From an uncultured Atopobium sp. (GTDB taxonomy: Bacteria > Actinomycetota > Coriobacteriia > Coriobacteriales > Atopobiaceae), in contig CALIAD010000177.1 in assembly GCA_938041635.1 (NCBI GenBank), positions 1 through 20,438 of the forward strand: 20,438 nucleotides of DNA, given 5' to 3'. A program made the position numbers and the translations under genes. The notes under the pieces were generated by a model that had not been told where the DNA came from, did not search any database, and saw nothing but the letters and a program-made list of their open reading frames with translations. Shown one piece after another: positions 7,917 to 15,148 of the stretch (position 1 is the stretch's first letter; each line of letters starts with the position of its first letter).

Positions 7917-7945
7917 ATATTACGAGATAAAGGGCTTCTCGTCAA
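7917..7945 (-). promoter_or_regulatory. Sigma-70-type promoter of the rimP-nusA-infB operon
   Basis: -35 TTGACG (7945-7940), exactly 17 nt, -10 TAATAT (7922-7917), pointing toward rimP. Transcription should begin near 7910, giving a leader of about 77 nt. An inverted repeat ACGAGA-N9-TCTCGT (7942-7922) spans the spacer, with one base at each end overlapping a hexamer region, as an operator might. The promoter starts 13 nt after the leuS stop. Confidence 0.7.
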
Positions 7946-7957
7946 GTGTTTTTGCTG

Positions 7958-10531
7958 TTAGGCAACGATATTCACAAGTCGTCCCTTAACTACAATAACT
8001 TTTCTAATCTCTTTGCCCTCAAGCTGATCAGCAATAGCCTCAGTTGCGGCCGCAGTGAGCTCTTCCTCAGAAGCATCGGCAGAAACCTCAATACGAGCGC
8101 GGACCTTACCCTTGAGCTGAACAGCAATCTCTACGGTATTGCTCTTTGCCTGTTCAGGATCAAACTCTGGCCATGGCTGATGATAGACAGGAATGTCTTT
8201 GCCCAGAGCCTCGTGGCTGAGTTCCTCTGCCCAGTGAGGAATGATTGGCGCCAGCATAGCTACAACGTCATTTGCAACCTTGTAGCAAAGTGCTACATCT
8301 CTGGACTCTGCAGGAACCTCATTGATATAGGCACTTGCCGCATTAACAAGCTCCATGACTGCAGAAATTGCAGTGTTGAACTGGCCCTTGTCAAACTCAG
8401 TGGTGCAACGGATTCCCATGGCATTGAGAACACGGTTGAGCTCAAGTGCCTTAGGGTCCAAGGTAGTGTGGTCGAGTACGACAGAAGCATCAGCGGTGCG
8501 AGAAAGCTCCCAAACTATACGCCACGCACGCTTGATAAAGCGGTTTGCACCTGCAACGACCTTCTCGTCCCAGTCAAAATCCTTCTCTGGTGGAGCAACA
8601 AAGAGAATGGCAAGACGCATCGTATCTGCACCATAAGGCTCAATGACAGAGCTTGGAGGTACAACATTACCCTTTGACTTTGACATGGTGTCGCCGTGCT
8701 CATCCTTGACCATGCCCTGGGTCATCAGGTTCTTAAATGGCTCATCAATAGCAATCATGCCCAGGTCACGAAGGACCTTAGTAAAGAAACGAGAATACAA
8801 AAGGTGCAGAATTGCGTGCTCAATGCCGCCAATGTAGTTATCTACCGGCATCCAGCGATCCACTGATTCTTTAGAGAAAGGAAGTTCGGTGTTGTGTGGA
8901 TCGCAGTAGCGCAGATAATACCAGCTAGAGCAGGTGAAAGTATCCATGGTATCAGTGATACGCTTGGCGGGTTTGCCGCACTGAGGACAGGTGGTCTCTA
9001 CAAACTCCTTGCACTCAGCAAGAGTGTCTCCTGCCGCCAAATCAAGATTATCTGGAAGCGTAACAGGGAGCTGGTCATAAGGAACAGGGACGTCACCGCA
9101 GCAATCGCAGTGAATCATTGGAATTGGATTGCCCCAATAACGCTGCCTTGAGATGAGCCAGTCACGAAGGCGGAACTGAACAGTTCGGCGGCCAACGTTG
9201 TGCTCAGTCAGATAGGCAACAACAGCCTCTTCTGCCTCGGAATGCTTACCACCACGAAGTCCAGTGAAAGGACCGGACTGGACAAGAATACCAACGGTAT
9301 CCATTGGTCCGTCCCAGTCAACGGAGGTTACCTTGTACTCGGAAACTCCCTTGAGCTCCTCATAGATATCGGTTCCCTCTTCGCAAATGATAGGAACAAT
9401 AGGCAGGTCATACTTCTTAGCAAAATCAAAGTCGCGCTTATCACCTGATGGAACACCCATAACAGCACCAGTGCCATAGTCAAGAAGGACGTAGTCAGCA
9501 ACCCAAATTGGTACGGTCTGACCGGTGACTGGATTAATTGCGTAACGGCCGGTGAACACACCGTGTTTCTCGCGGTCTGTACCCTGACGATCAATGGAAG
9601 AAACCTTTACGGCCTCCTCGTGAAGAGCGTCAAAGGCACCCTTGTACTCTGAATCCCCTACCAGCTCAGCAGCAAGCTTAGACTCTGGTGGAAGCAGCAT
9701 GAAGGTGCAGCCATAGATGGTATCTGCACGAGTAGTAAAGACGGTCATCTTGGTATCGGTTGGCGTGACACCATCGATATCTGCCAGGGTAAAGTCAATT
9801 TCTGCACCCTCGGAGCGGCCAATCCAGTTTGCCTGCATAGCACGAACGCGCTCTGGCCAGCCCTCAAGCTGATCAAGGTCGTCGAGGAGCTCCTGAGCGT
9901 AATCAGTGATGCGTAGATACCACTGAGAGAGCTCGCGTTTCTCTGGAACCGCGCCACATCTCCAGCACTTACCGTTAACTACCTGCTCGTTTGCAAGAAC
10001 AGTTTTGTCGTTAGGACACCAGTTAACAGGGCTTGTTGCACGATATACCAGACCCTTCTCAAGCATCTTGAGGAAGATCCACTGACCCCATTTGTAGTAC
10101 TCAGGGTCACAGGTGTTAAACATGCGGTCTTTGTCGTAAGCAAAGCCCATGCGGAACATGGTCTTTACAGCCTGATCAATATTTTTATGAGTCCACACAG
10201 AAGGCTGCGTATTGTGCTTAATAGCAGCATTTTCTGCAGGAAGGCCAAAGGCATCAAAGCCCATTGGATGCAAAACGTCAAAGCCACGCATACGAGCCTG
10301 ACGAGCCATAGCATCGCCAATGGTGTAGTTACGAGCGTGACCCATATGAAGATCGCCCGAAGGATAAGGGAACATCTCTAGAACGTATTTTTTAGGCCTT
10401 GAGCTGTCTTCTTCTGTCTTGTAAAGATTCTGCTCTTCCCAGACACGCTGCCACTTAGTTTCAATGGCCTCAGCGTCGTAGGCAGGAAAATCACCTGTAT
10501 CGGATACGTTCTGTACTTCCTCGTTTTCCAC
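7958..10531 (-). CDS. leuS: Leucyl-tRNA synthetase
   Basis: Class I aminoacyl-tRNA synthetase charging tRNA-Leu with Leu, with post-transfer editing. Seen with the GTG start (857 residues): HMGH of the HIGH motif (62-65), the CP1 editing insertion in the first half, two Cys pairs (CDCC and CPQC) in the zinc-binding region, CSSWYYLRYC before the catalytic return, and MSKSK (616-620) in the KMSKS loop with Thr where the first Lys is usual. The frame can be extended to an ATG at 10594, but GTG at 10531 is preferred: AAGGGG lies 5 nt upstream, homology begins after it (AIETKWQ), and the extension would have to be read through a perfect hairpin. It follows guaB by 75 nt with no separate promoter seen, so probably co-transcribed. 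Confidence 0.95.
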   Translation of the reverse strand: MENEEVQNVSDTGDFPAYDAEAIETKWQRVWEEQNLYKTEEDSSRPKKYVLEMFPYPSGDLHMGHARNYTIGDAMARQARMRGFDVLHPMGFDAFGLPAENAAIKHNTQPSVWTHKNIDQAVKTMFRMGFAYDKDRMFNTCDPEYYKWGQWIFLKMLEKGLVYRATSPVNWCPNDKTVLANEQVVNGKCWRCGAVPEKRELSQWYLRITDYAQELLDDLDQLEGWPERVRAMQANWIGRSEGAEIDFTLADIDGVTPTDTKMTVFTTRADTIYGCTFMLLPPESKLAAELVGDSEYKGAFDALHEEAVKVSSIDRQGTDREKHGVFTGRYAINPVTGQTVPIWVADYVLLDYGTGAVMGVPSGDKRDFDFAKKYDLPIVPIICEEGTDIYEELKGVSEYKVTSVDWDGPMDTVGILVQSGPFTGLRGGKHSEAEEAVVAYLTEHNVGRRTVQFRLRDWLISRQRYWGNPIPMIHCDCCGDVPVPYDQLPVTLPDNLDLAAGDTLAECKEFVETTCPQCGKPAKRITDTMDTFTCSSWYYLRYCDPHNTELPFSKESVDRWMPVDNYIGGIEHAILHLLYSRFFTKVLRDLGMIAIDEPFKNLMTQGMVKDEHGDTMSKSKGNVVPPSSVIEPYGADTMRLAILFVAPPEKDFDWDEKVVAGANRFIKRAWRIVWELSRTADASVVLDHTTLDPKALELNRVLNAMGIRCTTEFDKGQFNTAISAVMELVNAASAYINEVPAESRDVALCYKVANDVVAMLAPIIPHWAEELSHEALGKDIPVYHQPWPEFDPEQAKSNTVEIAVQLKGKVRARIEVSADASEEELTAAATEAIADQLEGKEIRKVIVVKGRLVNIVA

Positions 10532-10542
10532 GAGTTCCCCTT
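10532..10542 (-). promoter_or_regulatory. Ribosome binding site deciding the leuS GTG start
   Basis: AAGGGG (10542-10537) with a 5-nt spacer to GTG at 10531. The competing ATG at 10594 has only AGGA, 3 nt away. Confidence 0.7.
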
Positions 10543-10554
10543 TCTTATAGCGAT

Positions 10555-10583
10555 GCGTCACCAAGCAAAATACTTGGTGACGC
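10555..10583 (-). repeat. 11-bp perfect inverted repeat in the guaB-leuS gap (leader hairpin)
   Basis: Arms GCGTCACCAAG (10555-10565) and CTTGGTGACGC (10573-10583), with a 7-nt A/T-rich loop. No T-tract follows on either strand, so it is not a classical terminator. In the guaB-leuS mRNA it sits 12 nt before the leuS SD, where it could act as an RNA stabiliser, processing site or translational element. Confidence 0.7.
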
Positions 10584-10606
10584 TCGTAGTCCATAAATCC
10601 TGTGAG

Positions 10607-12130
10607 TTATGAACGGAAATTGTAGCTGACCTGCTGGTTTGAATCTTTCAGCAAGACGTCGTGTGCGCCACCCTCAACAATTGAAGTTGAAGAGACAAGT
10701 GTAATCTTTGCCTTATCGCGGAGTTCTGGAATATCAAGAGCGCCGCAGTTGCACATGGTGGACTTGACCTTCAGGAGTGATGCCTCAACGCCATCCTTCA
10801 AAGGACCCGCGTATGGAACGTAGGAATCAACGCCCTCAACAAAGGAAAGGCCGCGCTTATTGCCGCCAAGGTCATAGCGCTGCCAGTTGCGAGCACGTGC
10901 AGAACCCTCGCCCCAGTACTCCTTCATGTAAGAGCCGTTAACAATAACGCGGTCAGAAGGACTCTCATCAAATCGAGCAAAGTAACGACCAAGCATCATG
11001 AAGTCAGAACCCATAGCAAGGGCCAGAGTCATGTGATAGTCGTAGACAATTCCACCGTCAGAGCAGATTGGAATATAGATGCCAGTCTCCTCAAAGTACT
11101 CATCACGAGCGCGAGCAACATCAATGACAGAGGTTGCCTGGCCACGACCAATGCCCTTCTGCTCACGAGTGATGCAGATAGAACCGCCGCCGATACCAAT
11201 CTTGATAAAGTCAGCGCCAGCCTCTGCCAAGAAGCGGAAGCCCTCAGCATCTACAACGTTACCTGCGCCAATCTTCACGGAATCGCCGTAAGTTGCACGA
11301 ACCCACTCAAGCGTACGCTTCTGCCACTCGGAATAGCCCTCAGAAGAGTCAATGCATAAAACATCAGCGCCTGCATCAACAAGCAGAGGAACACGGGTCT
11401 CATAGTCACGAGTATTAATACCAGCGCCAACCATGTAGCGCTTAGAGTCATCAAGAAGCTCATCTGGGGCAGACTTGTGGGAATCATAATCCTTGCGGAA
11501 TACAAGGCTGACCAGATGGCCGTTCTTATCGACAATAGGAAGGGTGTTGAGCTTGTTGTCCCAGATAAGGTCATTTGCCACTTTGAGGGAGGTATCCTCA
11601 GCTGCGGTAATAAGCTTATCAGCTGGAGTCATAAACTCAGATACCAGCTTAGAGCGATCATCGCGAGAAGGGCGATAGTCACGAGAGGTAACAATGCCCA
11701 CGAGCTTACCGCGAGAAGTGCCGTCATCTGTGACAGGCATAGTGGAGTGACCAGTCTTCTCTTTAAGATCAAGCACGTCACCAAGGGTCATCTCTGGAGT
11801 AAGGGTGGAGTCAGAAACAACAAAGCCTGCCTTGTAGCTCTTAACCTCGCGAACCATCTGAGCTTCATTTTCAGCAGACTGAGAGCCATAAATAAAGGCA
11901 ATGCCGCCCTGCTGGGCCAAGGCAATTGCCAGACGAGGACCAGAAACTGACTGCATTACTGCAGACACCATAGGAATGTTGAGCTCAATTGCGCTTTTCT
12001 CGCCACGCTTAAACTTTACCAGAGGAGTCTTCAAAGAAACATTTGCGGGGATGTTCTCAGCTGATGAATAGCCAGGAACCAAAAGATACTCAGAAAATGT
12101 ATGCGATTCGCCTTCGAAGAACTTTGCCAT
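10607..12130 (-). CDS. guaB: IMP dehydrogenase, divergent subfamily
   Basis: Oxidises IMP to XMP with NAD, the committed step to GMP. Order over 507 residues: N-terminal FSEYLLVPGYSS (12-23) where classical enzymes have FDDVLL; two CBS domains (about 102-220); DSSEG (261-265); GAGNVV (288-293); the catalytic loop IGGGSICITRE (313-323) with Cys319; SDGGIVYDYH; and a C-terminal flap region GEGSARARNWQRYD. Classical motifs GPGSICTTR and GGIGIIHKNM read GGGSICITR and GGIAFIYGSQS. I recall the same pattern from clostridial IMPDH. Not GuaC: CBS domains are present and there is no GMP-reductase-type insert. ATG start; AGGGAG lies 9 nt upstream. leuS follows. Confidence 0.92.
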   Translation of the reverse strand: MAKFFEGESHTFSEYLLVPGYSSAENIPANVSLKTPLVKFKRGEKSAIELNIPMVSAVMQSVSGPRLAIALAQQGGIAFIYGSQSAENEAQMVREVKSYKAGFVVSDSTLTPEMTLGDVLDLKEKTGHSTMPVTDDGTSRGKLVGIVTSRDYRPSRDDRSKLVSEFMTPADKLITAAEDTSLKVANDLIWDNKLNTLPIVDKNGHLVSLVFRKDYDSHKSAPDELLDDSKRYMVGAGINTRDYETRVPLLVDAGADVLCIDSSEGYSEWQKRTLEWVRATYGDSVKIGAGNVVDAEGFRFLAEAGADFIKIGIGGGSICITREQKGIGRGQATSVIDVARARDEYFEETGIYIPICSDGGIVYDYHMTLALAMGSDFMMLGRYFARFDESPSDRVIVNGSYMKEYWGEGSARARNWQRYDLGGNKRGLSFVEGVDSYVPYAGPLKDGVEASLLKVKSTMCNCGALDIPELRDKAKITLVSSTSIVEGGAHDVLLKDSNQQVSYNFRS

Positions 12131-12179
12131 TGTTTTTGGCTCCCTCCTGACCTACCGGTCATGCTCAACGTGTTTTGGC

Positions 12180-12188
12180 ATTGTACCA
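12180..12188 (-). promoter_or_regulatory. Extended -10 promoter for guaB-leuS
   Basis: TGG followed by TACAAT (12188-12180) forms an extended -10 element with no convincing -35. Transcription would start near 12173, about 40 nt before the ATG. The short leader contains a weak dyad TGACC-TACC-GGTCA (12148-12161) next to the SD. Confidence 0.45.
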
Positions 12189-12205
12189 CCAGTGGAGCTA
12201 ATTAT

Positions 12206-13513
12206 TTAATTTGAACTCCCACTTGAAGCAATAACATCCTCAAAGTTAACAGCAATGTCATGTTTAGTAGGAACCCACTCAACCTTTTTGAACAAAGCCG
12301 CAACGGTAATAGGGATATACGTCATCATAAAAATAGGGAACGTAAAGAGATTGGTAAAAATACGCCACTTCTTCTTCACGTGGAAATGCTTGTACTCCGA
12401 GATAGTAGTAATAAGCGCCAGAACAAAGAAGACCGCATACATCGAGAAAACCGTCATGACCAAAGATCCCACGCTCATAGCAATCTCTGCATCAGTAGCA
12501 ACAAAGCCGTGGCTCAAATAACCAACCAGCAGGTAGGTGCCATTAATAAAGGCTGAAAGCAGCGTCAAAATCATGCCTGGAGCAATGGTCATCAGCATAT
12601 CGTATGAGGCAAATTGACCCTTAAAAATACCCTTAATTAAATCAAAGCCATACGAGAAGAACACCTGGTAGAAGCCTTTTGTCCAACGCATGCGCTGTGT
12701 CCATGACGCCTTAAAAGTTAAAGGCTGCTCATCAAAGAACTCTGCAGGCGCATAACCAATTTGGATGTTATGAGCGCTGCAGAAGGTAGAGAACTGAATA
12801 TCCTCGGTGAGGGTATGGAAATCCCATCCATGCATACCTTTAATAATGCGAGAAGAAACCATCCAGCCGGAACCAGAAACAGCGCAGCTAGTGCCCATCA
12901 TCATACGGGCGTTATTCAAGAACTTTGCCTCACGCATAAACCAGGTAGCATAGGCAGAACTTACCCAGCTAGAATCAAAATTCTTTGAGTTTCTGTAACT
13001 GGTGCAGACAAGATATCCTGCGTCAAAAGCCTGATTCATAATCTTCAAGTAGCTTGGAGAAACCAGGTTATCGGCGTCCATAATAATGAAAGCCTCATAT
13101 TTGTCACCGTACTCATTAAGAATACGATCAAAACCGTAATCCATAACCCAGCTCTTACCTTTACGAGCAAGGTCATTTCTCTCCCAAGTAATTGCTCCAG
13201 CTTTTCTTGCCTCTTCAGCTGTTTTATCAGTACAAGCGTCTGCAACAACAAAGACATCCATCAGCTCTCGAGGATAATCCTGAGAAAGAATAGACCTGAC
13301 AAGATTGCCAATAACTGGCTCTTCGTTGTGGGCAGCAATAAAGAAAGCGTAGCGGTGCTGCTTTTTTGCCTTTGGAAGCTTTACCTCACCCTTAACTAAG
13401 ACGCGAAGGATATACACAATCTGATAGAAGTATGCGAGTGTAAAGAAAAGCCAGATAATAAAGTTAAAAACAACGATTGGTGTGATACCGAGTCTGTTAA
13501 ATTGCAATGGCAT
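12206..13513 (-). CDS. Membrane-bound family 2 glycosyltransferase, processive type
   Basis: GT-A fold glycosyltransferase, likely polymerising or extending an envelope polysaccharide from a UDP-sugar at the inner face of the membrane. Parts: N-terminal membrane helix (about 13-36); nucleotide-binding IAAHNEE (59-65) and ADACTDKT (91-98); DADN metal motif (146-149); acceptor-site GSGWMVS (214-220); TED (236-238); QRMRW (273-277), the QxxRW hallmark of processive synthases (hyaluronan, chitin-like, PNAG, cellulose); then about four C-terminal membrane segments (roughly 305-420). 435 residues fits the NodC/IcaA size class. ATG start with AGGGA 6 nt upstream. It has no export, deacetylase or c-di-GMP partner nearby. 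The sugar and product cannot be told from sequence alone; the family assignment is firm. Confidence 0.85.
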   Translation of the reverse strand: MPLQFNRLGITPIVVFNFIIWLFFTLAYFYQIVYILRVLVKGEVKLPKAKKQHRYAFFIAAHNEEPVIGNLVRSILSQDYPRELMDVFVVADACTDKTAEEARKAGAITWERNDLARKGKSWVMDYGFDRILNEYGDKYEAFIIMDADNLVSPSYLKIMNQAFDAGYLVCTSYRNSKNFDSSWVSSAYATWFMREAKFLNNARMMMGTSCAVSGSGWMVSSRIIKGMHGWDFHTLTEDIQFSTFCSAHNIQIGYAPAEFFDEQPLTFKASWTQRMRWTKGFYQVFFSYGFDLIKGIFKGQFASYDMLMTIAPGMILTLLSAFINGTYLLVGYLSHGFVATDAEIAMSVGSLVMTVFSMYAVFFVLALITTISEYKHFHVKKKWRIFTNLFTFPIFMMTYIPITVAALFKKVEWVPTKHDIAVNFEDVIASSGSSN

Positions 13514-13579
13514 ATAACATCCCTAAGCTCATATCAACAGCCAAAACTCAAGCTGCACCTACAACAAAATGTAAATCTC

Positions 13580-13593
13580 ACTAATGTATTAGT
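13580..13593. repeat. 14-nt palindrome at the glycosyltransferase promoter
   Basis: Two 6-base arms (ACTAAT / ATTAGT) around GT. Its position at the likely transcription start is that of an operator, but an AT-rich -10 region can give such a palindrome by chance. Confidence 0.45.
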
Positions 13594-13619
13594 TTAGCCG
13601 AAATAGACGTGAACGTGAA
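13591..13619 (-). promoter_or_regulatory. Candidate promoter of the glycosyltransferase gene
   Basis: -35 TTCACG (13619-13614), 17 nt, -10 TAAACT (13596-13591), each matching the consensus at 4 of 6. It begins right after the rluD stop. A perfect ACTAAT-GT-ATTAGT palindrome (13580-13593) overlaps the downstream end of the -10. TTCACG also occurs as a tandem pair here. Confidence 0.4.
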
Positions 13620-13620
13620 A

Positions 13621-14640
13621 TTAAGCTTTGAACAACTGTGGACAAATCTCATCTCCTACAGAAGTTCTTCCCATAGACATAGTGCTCTGAGAGAGTAGGG
13701 CTTCTTGCAGGTCTTTTGGTAGTGTGTCTGCTACCACGATATTCTCGCCCGTAAAAGGGTGCTCAAACTGAACATGCCAGGAGTGTAAAAACTGTCTGTT
13801 AAGTCCAAGGTTAAGGCTTGTATCTTTTTTGCCATAAAGCTGATCGCCAACAACAGGATGGCCAATGTGGCGCATGTGAACTCTAATCTGATGTGTACGA
13901 CCTGTATAGAGGTGGCACTCTAGAAGCGAGTAGCCCTCGCCTTTTCTGCCCGCTTCAAAGCGCTCAAGCGTTCTAAAGGTGGTAATGGCCTCTCGTGCGC
14001 CAGGCGCGTCTGATACGGTCATTTTGAGACGGTCTCGCGTTGAGCGAGCAATACCCGTTTCAATGGTGCCAGAATCGTGGGCAACATAGCCTTGCACCAG
14101 CACAATGTAGCGTCGGTCAAGCACGCGCAGCCTAATGAGGTCTTGAAGGGCCTTTTGCGCCTCGTCTGACTTTGCTGCCAGCATAAGACCAGACGTATCC
14201 ATATCAAGACGATGCACAATACCAGGACGTTCTTCTCCCTGAAGCATTCCTAAGTGCTCGTAGCCACAGTGTGCTACCAGCGCATTTGCCAGAGTGTCAT
14301 CAACGTGGCCAGGCGATGGATGGCAAACTAGACCAATCTGCTTTGAGAGCACTATGAGGTACTGGTCCTCAAAGCGAATATCAAGGGGAATATCTGGGTT
14401 TGGACGTAAAAGTCCCGTTTGAGGCTGTGCGTCTGGAAGAGACACTAAGAGTCTATCGCCCAACATAAGTTTTTCTGACTTGGAGGTAGCCAGCGTAGCG
14501 TTGATGGTTACTCTTCCCTCTTCTACCAGCTTTGCGCAGGCACTTCTTGAGGGAAGTGTATCTTGGGCAGAAAGGAACGCATCTAATCTGACGCCGTCCC
14601 CTTCTGGTCCAACTAGTATGTCAACGATACGCTCATTCAT
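13621..14640 (-). CDS. rluD: RluA-family 23S rRNA pseudouridine synthase (RluD-like)
   Basis: Isomerises uridines to pseudouridine in large-subunit rRNA; the RluD-like subgroup acts in helix 69. Order over 339 residues: S4 RNA-binding domain (about 16-68, VRLDAFLSAQ and EGRVTIN), the IVLSKQIGLVCHP block (96-108), the catalytic signature HRLDMDTSG (143-151) with Asp146, and the LYTGRTHQIRVHMRHIGHP block. Its ATG overlaps the lspA stop by 8 nt, and AGGG lies 8 nt upstream; lspA-rluD linkage is very common in Gram-positive bacteria. The exact target uridines (RluD versus RluB/C/A-like) cannot be fixed from sequence, so the symbol is by family. Last gene of the ileS transcript. Confidence 0.88.
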   Translation of the reverse strand: MNERIVDILVGPEGDGVRLDAFLSAQDTLPSRSACAKLVEEGRVTINATLATSKSEKLMLGDRLLVSLPDAQPQTGLLRPNPDIPLDIRFEDQYLIVLSKQIGLVCHPSPGHVDDTLANALVAHCGYEHLGMLQGEERPGIVHRLDMDTSGLMLAAKSDEAQKALQDLIRLRVLDRRYIVLVQGYVAHDSGTIETGIARSTRDRLKMTVSDAPGAREAITTFRTLERFEAGRKGEGYSLLECHLYTGRTHQIRVHMRHIGHPVVGDQLYGKKDTSLNLGLNRQFLHSWHVQFEHPFTGENIVVADTLPKDLQEALLSQSTMSMGRTSVGDEICPQLFKA

Positions 14641-15148
14641 TGCCGCTACCCTGCTGCTTTTTGTCCCAGATTATCCAGTACACAAAAGCAATAAGGATGC
14701 CGCAGGTCACGAAAATGTCCGCCACATTAAACACGGCAAAATTAATAAATGTTGTTGCAAAGAAATCAGTAACCTGACCATACAAAACACGGTCAATAGC
14801 GTTACCAATTCCTCCACCTGCGACGCCTCCCAAAAGCGCAATAAGCGGCAGCGGGAGGTTCTTCTCGCGAACTACAAAGCCCACAAGAGCGGCGATAACC
14901 ACGGCAGTGAGAGCCACAAAAAAGAGGGCATTTCCAGAGCCCACAGAAAACGCTGCACCGGTGTTACTTACGTGGAAGAGCTCCATAACTCCTGGGATAA
15001 AAGGTACTGCGGTTCTCTCTGGAATTGAGGTTCGTACCCAGAGCTTGGTTACCTGGTCAAGCACGCAGGCAACAGCGCCCGCCCCGCAGAGAACTGCAAG
15101 GCGGGTCACTAGCGTGTGAGTTGTATGTTGCTGCTGGTCAGTGTTCAT
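14633..15148 (-). CDS. lspA: Lipoprotein signal peptidase (signal peptidase II)
   Basis: Membrane aspartyl protease that removes the signal peptide from lipidated prolipoproteins. Over 171 residues there are four hydrophobic segments (about 14-34, 73-93, 100-118, 137-160), the DQVTKLWV motif after the first, NTGAAFS (62-68), GNAIDR (115-120), and the catalytic Asp pair in VTDFF (Asp128) and FNVAD (Asp144). The ATG directly abuts the TAA of ileS and has no evident Shine-Dalgarno, so translation is probably coupled to ileS termination. It overlaps rluD downstream. ileS-lspA adjacency is conserved in many bacteria. Confidence 0.94.
   Translation of the reverse strand: MNTDQQQHTTHTLVTRLAVLCGAGAVACVLDQVTKLWVRTSIPERTAVPFIPGVMELFHVSNTGAAFSVGSGNALFFVALTAVVIAALVGFVVREKNLPLPLIALLGGVAGGGIGNAIDRVLYGQVTDFFATTFINFAVFNVADIFVTCGILIAFVYWIIWDKKQQGSGNE

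Noticed and set aside
7922..7942. ACGAGA/TCTCGT repeat as the leuS terminator
   Set aside because: Only 6 bp, no T-tract, and it coincides with a promoter spacer; the stronger hairpin at 7860-7890 is the better terminator candidate.
7946..8677. Plus-strand open frame (243 codons) opposite the leuS 3' end
   Set aside because: Shadow of LeuS; conserved LeuS motifs occupy the other strand.
10555..10583. Reading the guaB-leuS hairpin as an intrinsic terminator or as a leucine T-box
   Set aside because: No T-tract on either strand, and the 75-nt gap lacks Stem I, specifier loop and UGGN bulge.
12148..12161. TGACC-TACC-GGTCA dyad in the guaB leader as a regulatory operator or riboswitch
   Set aside because: Five-base arms in a 40-nt leader are expected by chance, and no purine-riboswitch core is present.
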